DNA from: Sphingobacteriales bacterium | GTDB taxonomy: Bacteria > Bacteroidota > Bacteroidia > Chitinophagales > LD1 | Direction: 5' to 3' | DNA: 64,000 nucleotides | Assembly: GCA_018262795.1 (NCBI GenBank) | Contig: JADFDM010000005.1 | Coordinates: 1-64,000 of the forward strand | Shown here: positions 7,764 to 16,301 of the stretch, piece after piece | How the letters are laid out: each line of letters opens with the position of its first letter | How positions within the stretch are numbered: position 1 is the stretch's first letter | Translations under genes and position numbers: made by a program | The notes under the pieces: generated by a model | Seen by the model: the letters and a program-made list of their open reading frames with translations, nothing else | Told to the model about the DNA's origin: nothing | Database searches by the model: none

Positions 7764-8567
7764 TTACCAGGAACCGCCTGCTCCACCTCCTCCGAAACTC
7801 CCGCCCCCAAATCCGCCAAAACCACCTCCGCTGCTGCTTCCGCCACCACTACTCCAACCGCCTCCCGAGCCACCTCCCCAAAACGGACCGCTGCTATATC
7901 CTTTGCTTCCGTAAGTAGAGCCTCCACCCCTTTTGCCAAAAAGAAATGGAAAAATGAAGAAGATGATGAAAATGAAGAGAACGATAGCCCAAATAGGAAT
8001 ACCCTCTTTGTGACCGGTATCATCATTCACAAAATTGCCTGATAGTCGAGCTATCATTTCATCTGTTGCTTCATTCAGGCCTTGATAATAATCGCCCGCT
8101 TTAAAATTTGGCTTGATTTTATTTTCGACAATACGAATACAGATAGCATCGGGCAAAAACTCCTCTACTCCACGACCGGTGGCAATAAAAATTTGGCGGT
8201 CGCCTTTCGACACCAAAATGAGCACGCCATTGTCTTTGTTCTTGCGGCCTATCCCCCACTTCTCTCCCAGTTCGGTGGCATATTGTGCCTTGTCCATGCC
8301 GTCTAATGACTGGATGGTAACAATGGTAATTTGAGTAGAGGTAGAATCATCATAAGCTACTAACTTACTTTCCAGCGCTTGAGTTTCAGAGGCACTCAAC
8401 ATTCCCGCCAAGTCGTTTACCAAACGCGGTGGCGAAGGCCGTTCGGGATAGTTCTGCCCAAACAAAGAGCCCACCACCAACAGACCAAAAATTAAAGCAA
8501 ACACCGTTCTGAAACTGGAACGCAGGAGGGTGTATTTATCCTTCGCTAATCTCATTGGGTAGTTCAT
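7764..8567 (-). CDS. TPM-domain membrane protein with glycine-rich tail (YgcG-like)
   Basis: Exported protein with a hydrophobic signal at residues 18-38, a TPM_phosphatase domain (about 50-190; DLAGMLSASETQALESKL, NNGVLILV-like NGVLILVS), a transmembrane helix (IPIWAIVLFIFIIFFIFPFLF, about 193-213), and a low-complexity Gly/Ser tail of about 50 residues ending GGAGGSW. This is the standard architecture of YgcG/TPM proteins, which are usually encoded beside lemA, as here. Its start overlaps the upstream TPM gene by 32 bp. Role unknown; members are linked to envelope maintenance and, in plants, to photosystem repair. Confidence 0.88.
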   Translation of the reverse strand: MNYPMRLAKDKYTLLRSSFRTVFALIFGLLVVGSLFGQNYPERPSPPRLVNDLAGMLSASETQALESKLVAYDDSTSTQITIVTIQSLDGMDKAQYATELGEKWGIGRKNKDNGVLILVSKGDRQIFIATGRGVEEFLPDAICIRIVENKIKPNFKAGDYYQGLNEATDEMIARLSGNFVNDDTGHKEGIPIWAIVLFIFIIFFIFPFLFGKRGGGSTYGSKGYSSGPFWGGGSGGGWSSGGGSSSGGGFGGFGGGSFGGGGAGGSW

Positions 8568-8973
8568 TTTTGTCGTTATCCTGTATGGGAAAATATTGTT
8601 TCAGGTGAAATCCGGTTTCCTTAATGGCAAACGCAATTCCCTGAAAAAACTGTTCTTGCTGAAAATGCCCGCTCATCGCTTCCTTTATTCCCTTCCAAAA
8701 GGTACCCGGCACCACTTGATTGATTCCTTTATCACCGACTATCGCCAACTTCTTATCCGCGTAAGCCACGTAGATAAGCACACCGGTAGCATTCGCGGTT
8801 TTGTCCATTCCAAGTTTATAGAAAACCTCTACGGCACGAGCCATGGGGTCGCCACTGCACTTTGCTTCTAAGTGCAAGCGTATTTCACCGGAGGTCATCG
8901 CCTCCGCTTCTCCAATAGCTTTCACTATCGCCTTCTTTTCTTCGGCAGTAAATATTTCTTTCTTAAACAACAT
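8536..8973 (-). CDS. TPM-domain protein without membrane anchor
   Basis: A 145-aa protein with a TPM_phosphatase domain but no signal peptide or tail (FTAEEKKAIVKAIGEAEAMTSGEIRLHLE, then TGVLIYVAYADKKLAIVGDKGI). It is a paralogue of the next gene, coupled to it by a 32-bp overlap, and sits between lemA and that gene. The order lemA - short TPM - long TPM is common in Bacteroidota. Function unknown beyond the association with LemA. Confidence 0.87.
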   Translation of the reverse strand: MLFKKEIFTAEEKKAIVKAIGEAEAMTSGEIRLHLEAKCSGDPMARAVEVFYKLGMDKTANATGVLIYVAYADKKLAIVGDKGINQVVPGTFWKGIKEAMSGHFQQEQFFQGIAFAIKETGFHLKQYFPIQDNDKNELPNEISEG

Positions 8974-9035
8974 GGTGTATTAATCAGCTAAGTGGAACAT
9001 AGTCAAAACCAATGGAACCGGGTCATTAAACTTTG

Positions 9036-9614
9036 CTAAAATTTTACTTCGGGCACTTTATCCGTTCCGGCTGCTGCTTTGAAATACGCTTTAGGCGTAA
9101 ATCCAAACCATTTGGCAATAATCAACTGCGGAAATTGAGCCGTGTAAGCATTGTAATCTTGCACAGCCGTGTTAAAGCGATTTCGTTCGGTGTTGATCCG
9201 GTTTTCAGTTCCTTCCAATTGTGCCTGCAACTCCTGAAAATTCTGCGTGGCTTTCAACTCCGGATATTTCTCTACGGTAACTAACAAGCGCGATAAAGCA
9301 CCTTTCAAATCCTCCTGCGCTGCTTGAAACTTATCTAAGTTTTCCTGCGACAGGTCATCTACTTTTAATTGTATAGAGGTAGCCTTTGCGCGAGCTTCTA
9401 CCACTTGCACCAAAGTGCTTTGTTCAAAGTTGGCAGCCCCTTTTACGGTGTTCACTAAGTTTGGTACCAGGTCGGCTCTGCGCTGGTAGGCAGACTCTAC
9501 GTTGCCCCAAGCGCTATTAACGGCTTCCCGTTTCTGCACCATTGAATTGTATCCGCAACTGGAAAGTGAAGAGGCTACAAGTATTCCAATAAATAATCTA
9601 AAGAGGTTTTTCAT
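9036..9614 (-). CDS. lemA: LemA family lipoprotein
   Basis: LemA family protein of 192 aa. The N-terminus carries a lipobox (SSLSSCGYN), so it is probably lipid-anchored. The family pattern follows: NSAWGNVESAYQRRADLVPNLV (about 33-55), LVQVVEARAKA, and the end YNAYTAQFPQLIIAKWFGF. The fold is a long helical bundle. First gene of a minus-strand operon with two TPM genes, ppa and a thioredoxin gene; a promoter-like pair of boxes lies just upstream. Biochemical role not established. Confidence 0.92.
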   Translation of the reverse strand: MKNLFRLFIGILVASSLSSCGYNSMVQKREAVNSAWGNVESAYQRRADLVPNLVNTVKGAANFEQSTLVQVVEARAKATSIQLKVDDLSQENLDKFQAAQEDLKGALSRLLVTVEKYPELKATQNFQELQAQLEGTENRINTERNRFNTAVQDYNAYTAQFPQLIIAKWFGFTPKAYFKAAAGTDKVPEVKF

Positions 9615-9637
9615 GTGTCAATCGGATTTAATTTTTT

Positions 9638-9667
9638 TAAAGATAAAAATTTTCGGAGTAGTTCAAA
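9638..9667 (-). promoter_or_regulatory. Bacteroidota-type promoter of the lemA operon
   Basis: On the minus strand TTTG (9664-9667) is followed after about 18 bases by TATCTTTA (near 9638-9646), one base off the TAnnTTTG consensus. Transcription would begin about 15-20 bp before the lemA start codon. Spacing fits the known 17-23 bp range of flavobacterial promoters. Confidence 0.5.
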
Positions 9668-9686
9668 TGTGATTAGGTCTGATTAC

Positions 9687-9694
9687 TACTTTTG
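9687..9694 (+). promoter_or_regulatory. -7 box (TACTTTTG) before the AhpD-like gene
   Basis: A perfect TAnnTTTG match. Transcription from it would start near 9701, which places the in-frame upstream Met (9692) outside the transcript and supports the start at 9719. I see no good -33 box. Confidence 0.4.
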
Positions 9695-9718
9695 ACGGTA
9701 CATAAACCTAAAAATTGT

Positions 9719-10063
9719 ATGAGCGATTTAATCAAACCCTTCCATGATTACCGGACTAAAATGAATGAAGTCATTCTCTCGAAAAATAATTTGGTGATGA
9801 AGCGTTTCTGGAGTTTAGATAATCAGGCATATAGCGATGGAGCCTTGTCCGCCAAAACGAAAGAACTATTAGGCTTGGTGTCCTCGATGGTGCTTCGCTG
9901 CGATGATTGCATTAAATATCATTTGGCGAAATGCCACGAACTCAAATGCTCTACCGAAGAGATTTACGAAGTCTTTTCTATTGCCAATTTGGTGGGCGGC
10001 TCTATTGTGATTCCACATACCCGCAGGGCAGCTGAGTTTTGGGAAGAATTGCTCCAGCAATAA
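9719..10063 (+). CDS. Carboxymuconolactone decarboxylase/AhpD-like protein
   Basis: A 114-aa protein of the carboxymuconolactone decarboxylase fold. It carries the CxxC-His arrangement of AhpD-type peroxidase partners (RCDDCIKYHLAKC, about residues 59-71), with the preceding SAKTKELLGLVSSMVL helix and the later EIYEVFSIANLVGGSI segment. It may be a small thiol peroxidase or disulfide reductant. Start chosen at 9719 because a -7 promoter box overlaps the upstream alternative. It is monocistronic and divergent from lemA. Confidence 0.85.
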   Translation: MSDLIKPFHDYRTKMNEVILSKNNLVMKRFWSLDNQAYSDGALSAKTKELLGLVSSMVLRCDDCIKYHLAKCHELKCSTEEIYEVFSIANLVGGSIVIPHTRRAAEFWEELLQQ

Positions 10064-10254
10064 AAAAGGGGTATAGACGAAAGTCCATCCATAGCGGGCA
10101 CCTTGCTGCTGCGCCTGGTTTCTAAAGCCTTTGCACCACGTGTGTTTATACGGAGGGATCAGTGACCCCGCTCTTCTTCTTTAAAAGCACGAGAACTAAA
10201 CGCCCCCATTAAAGATTTATGACCCAATCATGGACAAGTAATTCGCAATGCTCT

Positions 10255-11256
10255 CTACTCCTTATATAGCGCCAGCAGTTTTTGCGCATTGGCTTTCATC
10301 TCATCTGCCAGAGTTTTCGGGCGCAGCACCTTTACATTGGCACCATAACTTTGCAACTGCATTTTCAGTTCAGTGTTAATCACCAACTCTAAAGACACGC
10401 GCAATTCGTTGGCCGTTTCTTTTACTACCTTCTGCGAATGATGAATGGGAATAGTCTTCACATATTTTCCCTGAATAGGCGAAAAGGACAACAGCAACTT
10501 CTCCGGCTTCCCTTCTGCAATGGTTACGCCCAACACATTTTTGTAAAAATTCTTCTTGTCAATTTTTGTATCGTCAAAGGTCTGCTCGGTTATCTGCAAA
10601 TCAATAATTCGATCCAGCGCAAAGGTCAGAATCTTGTGATCTTTTTTGCTGATACCGTTGCCGATCACATACCAAAAATTCTTCGACTCGCGAATGATGT
10701 ATGGCTCCATCAAATTTTGCGAGGCGGTATCGCTTCCGTGCCGCTGATAGGTAAATTGAATAGCTCTCCTTTCTGAAATTGCTTTCAAAATCGGCTCCAC
10801 AAATTCAATCCCTTTAATAATAAAAGGCTTGTCTAATTGAATGTGGTCGCTCTCGCCCCGGGCATCTTTATTCAACTGCACCGTGCTGGCAATTTTCATA
10901 ATAGCATCTTCAAACTCTTTGATGGCGGGCAGGTGCTTAAATTGATTCAGAATGCTGATGGCAAAATCAAGTCCGTGCAACTCATCCGCACTCACCGGCA
11001 AGTTGTGAATGGAGTATTCCTCATCGCTGTATTGATATAATTTCTCCTTCTTGTTATAAACAATGGGCGCATTAAAATTCAGCGCCTGGTTATAGCGCAT
11101 TTCCTGTAAGTCAAGCTGCAAGGTTCGCCTGCTCACCGGCTTGTCAAATTTCTCACTCACATATTCTATCAACTCTTCCAAATGCGGATAAGGCTTTTTG
11201 CGCAATCGTGAATCAATCAGGCGATAACGGGTGTAGGCTTCTCGGTTTAAGGGCAT
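10255..11256 (-). CDS. WYL-domain transcriptional regulator
   Basis: A 333-aa DNA-binding regulator. The N-terminal winged HTH (about 5-70, with SRRTLQLDLQEMR as the recognition segment) is followed by a WYL domain (about 145-230; NFWYVIGNGISKK is the name-giving motif in its F-W-Y-V form) and a WCX-like C-terminal segment. WYL proteins often regulate DNA-damage or defence genes and may bind nucleic acid ligands. Here no defence gene is directly adjacent; the divergent neighbour is an unknown 142-aa protein. Confidence 0.87.
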   Translation of the reverse strand: MPLNREAYTRYRLIDSRLRKKPYPHLEELIEYVSEKFDKPVSRRTLQLDLQEMRYNQALNFNAPIVYNKKEKLYQYSDEEYSIHNLPVSADELHGLDFAISILNQFKHLPAIKEFEDAIMKIASTVQLNKDARGESDHIQLDKPFIIKGIEFVEPILKAISERRAIQFTYQRHGSDTASQNLMEPYIIRESKNFWYVIGNGISKKDHKILTFALDRIIDLQITEQTFDDTKIDKKNFYKNVLGVTIAEGKPEKLLLSFSPIQGKYVKTIPIHHSQKVVKETANELRVSLELVINTELKMQLQSYGANVKVLRPKTLADEMKANAQKLLALYKE

Positions 11257-11358
11257 AAGACTTCGGTTTCAAAAAATGAGAAAGTAACAAAAATAAATTT
11301 TGTGCGCAAATACCTTGCGTTCTGCTCCCGCAACTTTGCTTTCATAAAAACAAACGCC

Positions 11359-11784
11359 ATGGATACAGAAATGAATACAAGCCTCCACAAGCAGGAAATA
11401 TTAGTGAATGAAATTGTGTTTTGCGGCCGCATGAGTGTTTCCCTTTTGGGTTTTGTGCACCTCGGTGGAAAATACACTGAAACCGAGTATGTGATATCCC
11501 GTAACGATTTAAAAGAGCTGCTCAGTCAAAATGGGAAAATGGGCAGGCAGCTTTTAAGGCATATTGAGCAATTGTTCGTTCAGCCACATGCAGAGCCGGC
11601 AACCGTGAATCTGATAGAGTTGTTCGGCACTACACAAGAATTAAAGGCGGCTGAAATAACGCTGGAGATTCCGGTGTATGAAGATGAAAACGGAGAGTTA
11701 GTGCCAAAAACCACTTACGAGTTGCTGTTTGTGGAGGAAGTGATAACAGCGCCCGGAAGCAGACCTGATTACTTAACCGCATAA
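11359..11784 (+). CDS. Hypothetical protein, 141 aa
   Basis: No family recognised. A soluble, acidic protein without signal peptide or membrane segment; ends PGSRPDYLTA. The start at 11359 (MDTEMNTSLHKQ) is preferred over an upstream Met at 11302, because the added segment looks like untranslated leader. The next small gene follows after 11 bp, and a terminator lies behind it, so the two form a short operon divergent from the WYL regulator. Confidence 0.6.
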   Translation: MDTEMNTSLHKQEILVNEIVFCGRMSVSLLGFVHLGGKYTETEYVISRNDLKELLSQNGKMGRQLLRHIEQLFVQPHAEPATVNLIELFGTTQELKAAEITLEIPVYEDENGELVPKTTYELLFVEEVITAPGSRPDYLTA

Positions 11785-11795
11785 AAATTCATACT

Positions 11796-11996
11796 ATGAA
11801 AAGAGCAATAAAATACAACCTCATCAAAACTTCGGAGAAAACGCTGAATGATTACGTTCAAAGCCTGAATAACGATGAACTGCTAACGATTTACACTTCC
11901 TCGTTTGTCTATGGCATTAAAGTGCCCGATATAATCAGAAAAATGCAGGGCGAATTGCAGCGGAGGAACCTTAGCGTGCAACCTATATTGTTTTAA
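11796..11996 (+). CDS. Hypothetical small protein, 66 aa
   Basis: Not recognised. Basic N-terminus (MKRAIKYNLIK), then an amphipathic stretch (LNDYVQSLNNDELLTIYTS), with no signal peptide. It follows the 141-aa unknown by 11 bp and is followed after 36 bp by an intrinsic terminator, which supports it being a real last gene of that unit. Confidence 0.55.
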   Translation: MKRAIKYNLIKTSEKTLNDYVQSLNNDELLTIYTSSFVYGIKVPDIIRKMQGELQRRNLSVQPILF

Positions 11997-12032
11997 GACA
12001 CGCCTTACTTTTTGTTTTTGTGATTGACATTT

Positions 12033-12068
12033 GCCCCGCAGCATGTTGGATGTACGCGGGGCATTTTT
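12033..12068 (+). terminator. Intrinsic terminator
   Basis: GCCCCGC (12033-12039) pairs with GCGGGGC (12056-12062) around a 16-base loop, with a flanking T-A pair, and is followed by TTTTTATTT. It ends the two small genes upstream and lies just before the oxidoreductase start. Confidence 0.75.
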
Positions 12069-12088
12069 ATTTCTATCTTTCAACCCGT

Positions 12089-13699
12089 ATGCAAGACCAC
12101 ACTAAATCGTATAAACAAGAAAAGCCATCCTCCGCCTTCGATGTGATTGTAATCGGCTCTGGCTTAGGCGGCATGAGCACCGCTGCTTTCTTAGCCAAAG
12201 AGGGCAAAAAAGTATTGGTGCTCGAAAAGCATTATACGGCCGGAGGCTTCACGCACGTATTCCGAAGAAAGGATTATGAGTGGGATGTGGGCGTGCATTA
12301 TGTAGGCGAAGTGCATCGCCCGAAAAGCATGATGGCGCGCATGTTTAAGTATGTTACTGACGGCCACTTGAAATGGGCAGAGATGGGAGAGGTGTACGAT
12401 AAAATCTTTTTCGGGAAAGAAGTATTTGAATATCGCTCGGGAGCCGATGCCTTTAAAGAAAAAATGAAGGAATACTTTCCGGCTGCTGAAGATCAGAAAT
12501 CTATTGATGACTATGTGGACTTGGTTAAACTAACGCAGCGCAGTCAGTTTAATGTGATCCGCGAAAAAGCATTGCCCGGTTTTTTGAGATGGCTATTGGG
12601 CGGCTGGCTTCGCAAAAAGGGATTAAAGTGGAATCACACCACATTGGGCGTGATGCAGCGCCTCACTAAAAACAAAAAACTGATAGGGGTATTGACCGGA
12701 CAGTACGGAGACTACGGCTTGCCTCCTTCGCAGAGCAGTTGGGTGATGCACGCCACTTTGGTGAGGCACTACTTGGCCGGAGGCTGCTATCCGGTGGGGG
12801 GCTCGGCAAAAATTTTTGACAGCATAGTGCCAATAGTCACCGCAGCAGGAGGGGCGGTATATACCAATGCCGAGGTGAAGAAAATAATCGTGAAAGATAA
12901 TCGCGCTGTGGGGGTAGAGATGTGGGATGGTACTGAGATTTTTGCTCCCGCAGTGGTGAGCGATGCGGGCCTCCTCAATACTTACGGTTCTTTATTGCCC
13001 GATGTGGGTGAAGAGCAAAAACAAAAGTTAGCCGCAATGCTCTATAAAGTATCGCCTTCGGTAGGTCATGCCTGTTTGTACATTGGGCTGAATCACCCGG
13101 TAAGTGCTCTCGGCATCGGCAAAGCCAATTACTGGATATTCCCCGAAAACTATGATCACGACAAAACGGTAGAGAACTATCTCAACCATCCCGAAAGCAG
13201 CGATATGCCCGTAGTGTATGTTTCGTTTCCGGCTGCTAAAGATCCGGATTGGGCGAATCGCCATCCCCATCATTCCACCATTGAAATTATTACGCTGGCC
13301 CCTTATGAATGGTTTAAAGAGTGGGAAGAAAAGCGATGGATGAAGCGAGGAACTGAATATGATGAGAAGAAGGAAAAGTTAGCGCAACGGATGTTAGAAA
13401 AGCTATACGAATATGAGCCGCAGTTGCGAGGAAAAGTAGCGCATTACGAATTGAGCACTCCACTCAGTACTGCCCATTTTGTCAATTATAAGAATGGAGA
13501 GATTTATGGCATTGATCACAGCCCGGCTCGCTTTGCCAATGAATTTTTGCGACCCGATACCCCCATCAAAAACTTGTACCTCACCGGTCAGGATATTGTA
13601 AGTTGCGGAGTCGGGGGCGCCTTGGTGAGCGGTATGCTCACGGCTACCGTGATGACGGGTAAGAACCTGATGAAAAAGCTACCCGAAACTGCCGAGTAA
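12089..13699 (+). CDS. Phytoene-desaturase-like FAD-dependent oxidoreductase
   Basis: A 536-aa flavoprotein of the phytoene dehydrogenase / carotenoid isomerase / retinol saturase group. The dinucleotide-binding motif GSGLGGMSTA (about residues 22-31) and VLVLEKHYTAGG mark the FAD site; YPVGGSAKIFDSIVP and the C-terminal NLYLTGQDIVSCGVGGALVSG are typical of this group. The substrate may be a polyene or retinoid, but no other carotenoid gene is near. Start taken at 12089: the upstream in-frame extension would run through the preceding terminator. Convergent with hflX, eight bases from its end. Confidence 0.87.
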   Translation: MQDHTKSYKQEKPSSAFDVIVIGSGLGGMSTAAFLAKEGKKVLVLEKHYTAGGFTHVFRRKDYEWDVGVHYVGEVHRPKSMMARMFKYVTDGHLKWAEMGEVYDKIFFGKEVFEYRSGADAFKEKMKEYFPAAEDQKSIDDYVDLVKLTQRSQFNVIREKALPGFLRWLLGGWLRKKGLKWNHTTLGVMQRLTKNKKLIGVLTGQYGDYGLPPSQSSWVMHATLVRHYLAGGCYPVGGSAKIFDSIVPIVTAAGGAVYTNAEVKKIIVKDNRAVGVEMWDGTEIFAPAVVSDAGLLNTYGSLLPDVGEEQKQKLAAMLYKVSPSVGHACLYIGLNHPVSALGIGKANYWIFPENYDHDKTVENYLNHPESSDMPVVYVSFPAAKDPDWANRHPHHSTIEIITLAPYEWFKEWEEKRWMKRGTEYDEKKEKLAQRMLEKLYEYEPQLRGKVAHYELSTPLSTAHFVNYKNGEIYGIDHSPARFANEFLRPDTPIKNLYLTGQDIVSCGVGGALVSGMLTATVMTGKNLMKKLPETAE

Positions 13700-13706
13700 A
13701 ATCTGC

Positions 13707-14945
13707 TTATTGATTGGGTGGCTCAGAGTAGTCGTGCCAGTAACCGGCTTTGTAAGGATACCGCTCTAAGTAAAGTTTCTTTACCTTCTCAAAGAGCAAT
13801 TGGCGCAGGTCAGCGGTGTTTCTATTTTGAATAGCTGAAACAAAAATGCAGTGGTCGTGCGTTTTGCCCATCCAGCTTTCTTTGAGTTCTTTCAGCAAAC
13901 TGCTTTTTACTTCATCGGGCAGATAATCATCAAACTGCTTCTGCTCATACAAATCCATTTTATTGAAGATGACGATCACCGGCTTATCTGCGCAATGAAG
14001 ATCCTTCAATATTTCGTTCACCACATTCATCTGATCTTCAAAAGCCGGGTGAGATATATCTACCACATGCAACAAGATGTCAGCCTCAATGGCTTCATCT
14101 AAAGTAGATTTGAAACTTTCAATCAGATGGTGGGGCAGCTTTCGAATAAAGCCCACAGTATCGCTGAGCAGAAAAGGAATCGTATTGAAAGTAACCTTGC
14201 GCACGGTAGTGTCGAGCGTGGCAAATAGTTTGTCCTCAGCAAACACATTTTCCTTAGAGAGCAGATTCATGAGCGTAGATTTCCCTACGTTGGTATAGCC
14301 TACTAAAGCCACGCGAATCATTTCGCTCCGGTTCTTTCTGCGCACAATATTCTGCTTATCTATTTCTTTCAGCTTTTCCTTTAGCGCTGCTATTTTCTTC
14401 TCGGCTACCCTGCGGTCGGTTTCAATTTCTTTTTCACCGGCTCCGCCTCTGGTTCCGGTTCCTCCGCGCTGCCGTTCCAAGTGCGTCCACATTCCTTTGA
14501 GGCGGGGAAGCATGTATTGCAATTGGGCTAACTCTACCTGCGTTTTTGCCTGCACGGTTCTGGCACGCTGCGCAAAAATATCGAGGATGAGCATACTGCG
14601 ATCCAACACTTTTTTTCCCAATGCCTTTTCGATGTTTCGTTGCTGCGAAGGCGAAATCTCATCGTCTATAATCACGAGATCTACTGCGTGGTTTTCGATA
14701 TACTGCTTTATCTCTTCTAACTTTCCTTTGCCCACATAACTTTTGGTATCGGGGTATTGTAGTTTTTGCGTAAATCGTTTCAGCGTTTTTACTCCATCGG
14801 TGAGCGCGAGAAATTCCAGTTCATCTAAATATTCAGTGGCCTGCTCATCGCTGTTTCCTTTTTGAATCACAGTGACCAACACAGCGGTTTCCTGCCGTTC
14901 TCCATTATAGTCCACCTGAAACTTTTCCTCTTTTTGCAAGTTCAA
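13707..14945 (-). CDS. hflX: GTPase HflX
   Basis: Ribosome-associated GTPase that splits or rescues stalled 70S ribosomes. The HflX N-terminal domain contains SYVGKGKLEEI and VIIDDEISPSQQRNIEK; then a coiled-coil linker with ERQRGGTGTRGGAGE, and the G domain: G1 GYTNVGKS, G3 DTVGFIRKLPHHL, G4 NKMD. The frame is open up to an ATG at 15047, but that 34-residue extension is low-complexity hydrophobic and crosses a terminator-like hairpin. The conserved part begins near KEEKFQVDY, so I place the start at a TTG at 14945 (another TTG lies at 14939). The start is uncertain; the function is clear. Confidence 0.88.
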   Translation of the reverse strand: MNLQKEEKFQVDYNGERQETAVLVTVIQKGNSDEQATEYLDELEFLALTDGVKTLKRFTQKLQYPDTKSYVGKGKLEEIKQYIENHAVDLVIIDDEISPSQQRNIEKALGKKVLDRSMLILDIFAQRARTVQAKTQVELAQLQYMLPRLKGMWTHLERQRGGTGTRGGAGEKEIETDRRVAEKKIAALKEKLKEIDKQNIVRRKNRSEMIRVALVGYTNVGKSTLMNLLSKENVFAEDKLFATLDTTVRKVTFNTIPFLLSDTVGFIRKLPHHLIESFKSTLDEAIEADILLHVVDISHPAFEDQMNVVNEILKDLHCADKPVIVIFNKMDLYEQKQFDDYLPDEVKSSLLKELKESWMGKTHDHCIFVSAIQNRNTADLRQLLFEKVKKLYLERYPYKAGYWHDYSEPPNQ

Positions 14946-14963
14946 CTCTTTAAGAAATAAAAA

Positions 14964-14985
14964 AATCCCGCCTCGCTGCGGGATT
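14964..14985 (-). terminator. Terminator-like hairpin in the hflX leader
   Basis: AATCCCGC (14964-14971) and GCGGGATT (14978-14985) form a perfect 8-bp stem with a 6-base loop. Read leftward it is followed by TTTTTTTATTTCTT, the form of an intrinsic terminator, 19 bp before the likely hflX start. No gene lies upstream on that strand, so it could be an attenuator or the end of a short leader RNA. A TACTTTTG box (14988-14995, minus strand) directly adjoins it. Confidence 0.55.
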
Positions 14986-15164
14986 CGCAAAAGTAGAAGA
15001 AATGATGAAAAGGAATGGAGGAACAAAGTGAGAGGCAAGTAGTTCATCTGGCTCGGTCGTTTTCAAAAAATAATTAGATGCCTACCTAAGTCAAGGCCAG
15101 AAGTAACCATTCACCAAAGTGTTTGCAAAATATGCTTAGTCGCTCGGTTATGGGGTATATATTC

Positions 15165-15256
15165 CATATCCTCCATGACGAACAGCGGAAGAAGGAATTG
15201 TACTTTCCCCTCAATTTTTTTTGGAATATCTTAGAGGGTGGTATTTTCACAGTCTG
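15165..15256. repeat. 92-bp repeat, copy A (IS-end-like)
   Basis: This stretch is about 92% identical to 48553-48645 in the same orientation: six substitutions and one base of length difference in a T-run. Copy B lies directly in a transposase remnant, so copy A is probably the end of a related element. Its last 29 bases also resemble 131-158. It sits about 120 bp before the HindIII-like gene. The rest of 14946-15378 holds only the hflX leader and a weak promoter box. Confidence 0.8.
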
Positions 15257-15346
15257 CCATTAGCGGTAATGCTGGACGACCATACAACTGACAGTAACAG
15301 TTGACAACTTTTGAGTATTTCAAGACAGACCACCCGACTATTTAAG

Positions 15347-15354
15347 TAACTTTG
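15347..15354 (+). promoter_or_regulatory. -7 box (TAACTTTG) before the HindIII-like gene
   Basis: Perfect TAnnTTTG match, 24 bp before the start codon. No -33 TTG at the expected spacing, so support is partial. Confidence 0.35.
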
Positions 15355-15378
15355 AAAACCACAATTTGGCAGAGATAA

Positions 15379-16293
15379 ATGAGTAAGATAATATCGGACA
15401 AGGCAATTAAAGCTAGACAGTATTGGATTGAGGAAATCCGAAAACTGAGTGGTAATTTTGGTAACGATACAGACAAATTAGAAAAGGAATTAGAAGCCGA
15501 AATCAAAAAGAATAGAGTTTCATCACTTATTGACCATTTAAGACTTTGTGGAAATATTCCTGAAAGTTACGGACACGACACAAGCGAAGAAAAACTGTAT
15601 TCAAAATATACCGACTGTTTACTTTCATTGGCTTACGCGGCATTAGGACTTGAAAGTTTAGTGCTTAAAGAAAGAGCAGATGCGGCAGATGTAGAAGCAT
15701 TTGCAAAAGATTACAGCTTTGTTGCAGATGCCAAAGCATTTAGACTAAGTAGGACTGCAAAAAATCAAAAGGACTTTAAAGTTCAAGCTATGCACGTTTG
15801 GAAACGTGGCAAACCTTATGCAATGGTTGTTTGTCCGATTTATCAGCTTCCAACTTCTTCAAGTCAAATTTACCAGCAAGCCACAACTCAAAATGTTTGC
15901 GTTTTCACATACTCCCATCTTGCATTATTACTTTCCTACTCTGAAAAAGAAGGTCAAGCAAAAGCACAACAGCTTTTGAAGAAAATATTTGAAACAATAA
16001 AAGCACTCAATCCTTCAAAAAATGCTACCGATTACTGGTTAGCAATCAATAAAACAATTCTTGCATTCTCTAAGGCAACAGAGCCACTTTGGAATATTGA
16101 AAAAGGTGTTGCAACTGAAAGTATTGCTATTGCAAAGCATGAAGCTCTGACTTTCTTGGCACAAGAAAGAGAAAAGATTATGCGAATGAGCCATAAAGAA
16201 GCGTTGAAAGAGCTTATTAAGGTTCACAAGATTGAAAGCAGAATTAAAACTATCAGTACAATTTCTGACAACGGACTATTTACACTTAAATAA
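15379..16293 (+). CDS. HindIII-family type II restriction endonuclease
   Basis: A 304-aa restriction endonuclease clearly similar to R.HindIII, which cuts A^AGCTT. The diagnostic segment VADAKAFRLSRTAKNQKDFKV (residues about 115-135; DAK at 117-119) is nearly the same as in HindIII, where Asp108 and Lys110 are catalytic; Glu98 in KERADAADV matches the catalytic Glu86 position. Similarity continues through the PTSSSQIYQQ and HLALLL segments and the C-terminal helical part. The cognate methyltransferase follows after 8 bp. From the close match around the active site I predict a related specificity, but this cannot be read from sequence. The locus is accessory, next to an IS-end-like repeat. Confidence 0.93.
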   Translation: MSKIISDKAIKARQYWIEEIRKLSGNFGNDTDKLEKELEAEIKKNRVSSLIDHLRLCGNIPESYGHDTSEEKLYSKYTDCLLSLAYAALGLESLVLKERADAADVEAFAKDYSFVADAKAFRLSRTAKNQKDFKVQAMHVWKRGKPYAMVVCPIYQLPTSSSQIYQQATTQNVCVFTYSHLALLLSYSEKEGQAKAQQLLKKIFETIKALNPSKNATDYWLAINKTILAFSKATEPLWNIEKGVATESIAIAKHEALTFLAQEREKIMRMSHKEALKELIKVHKIESRIKTISTISDNGLFTLK

Positions 16294-16301
16294 CACAGGC
16301 T

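Noticed and set aside
10064-10254. Possible tRNA or small RNA gene
   Set aside because: No cloverleaf or T-loop consensus could be found; only a weak GGATCAGTGACCCC pairing.
12020-12088. N-terminal extension of the phytoene-dehydrogenase-like protein
   Set aside because: It would translate a terminator hairpin; the FAD motif lies normally positioned from 12089.
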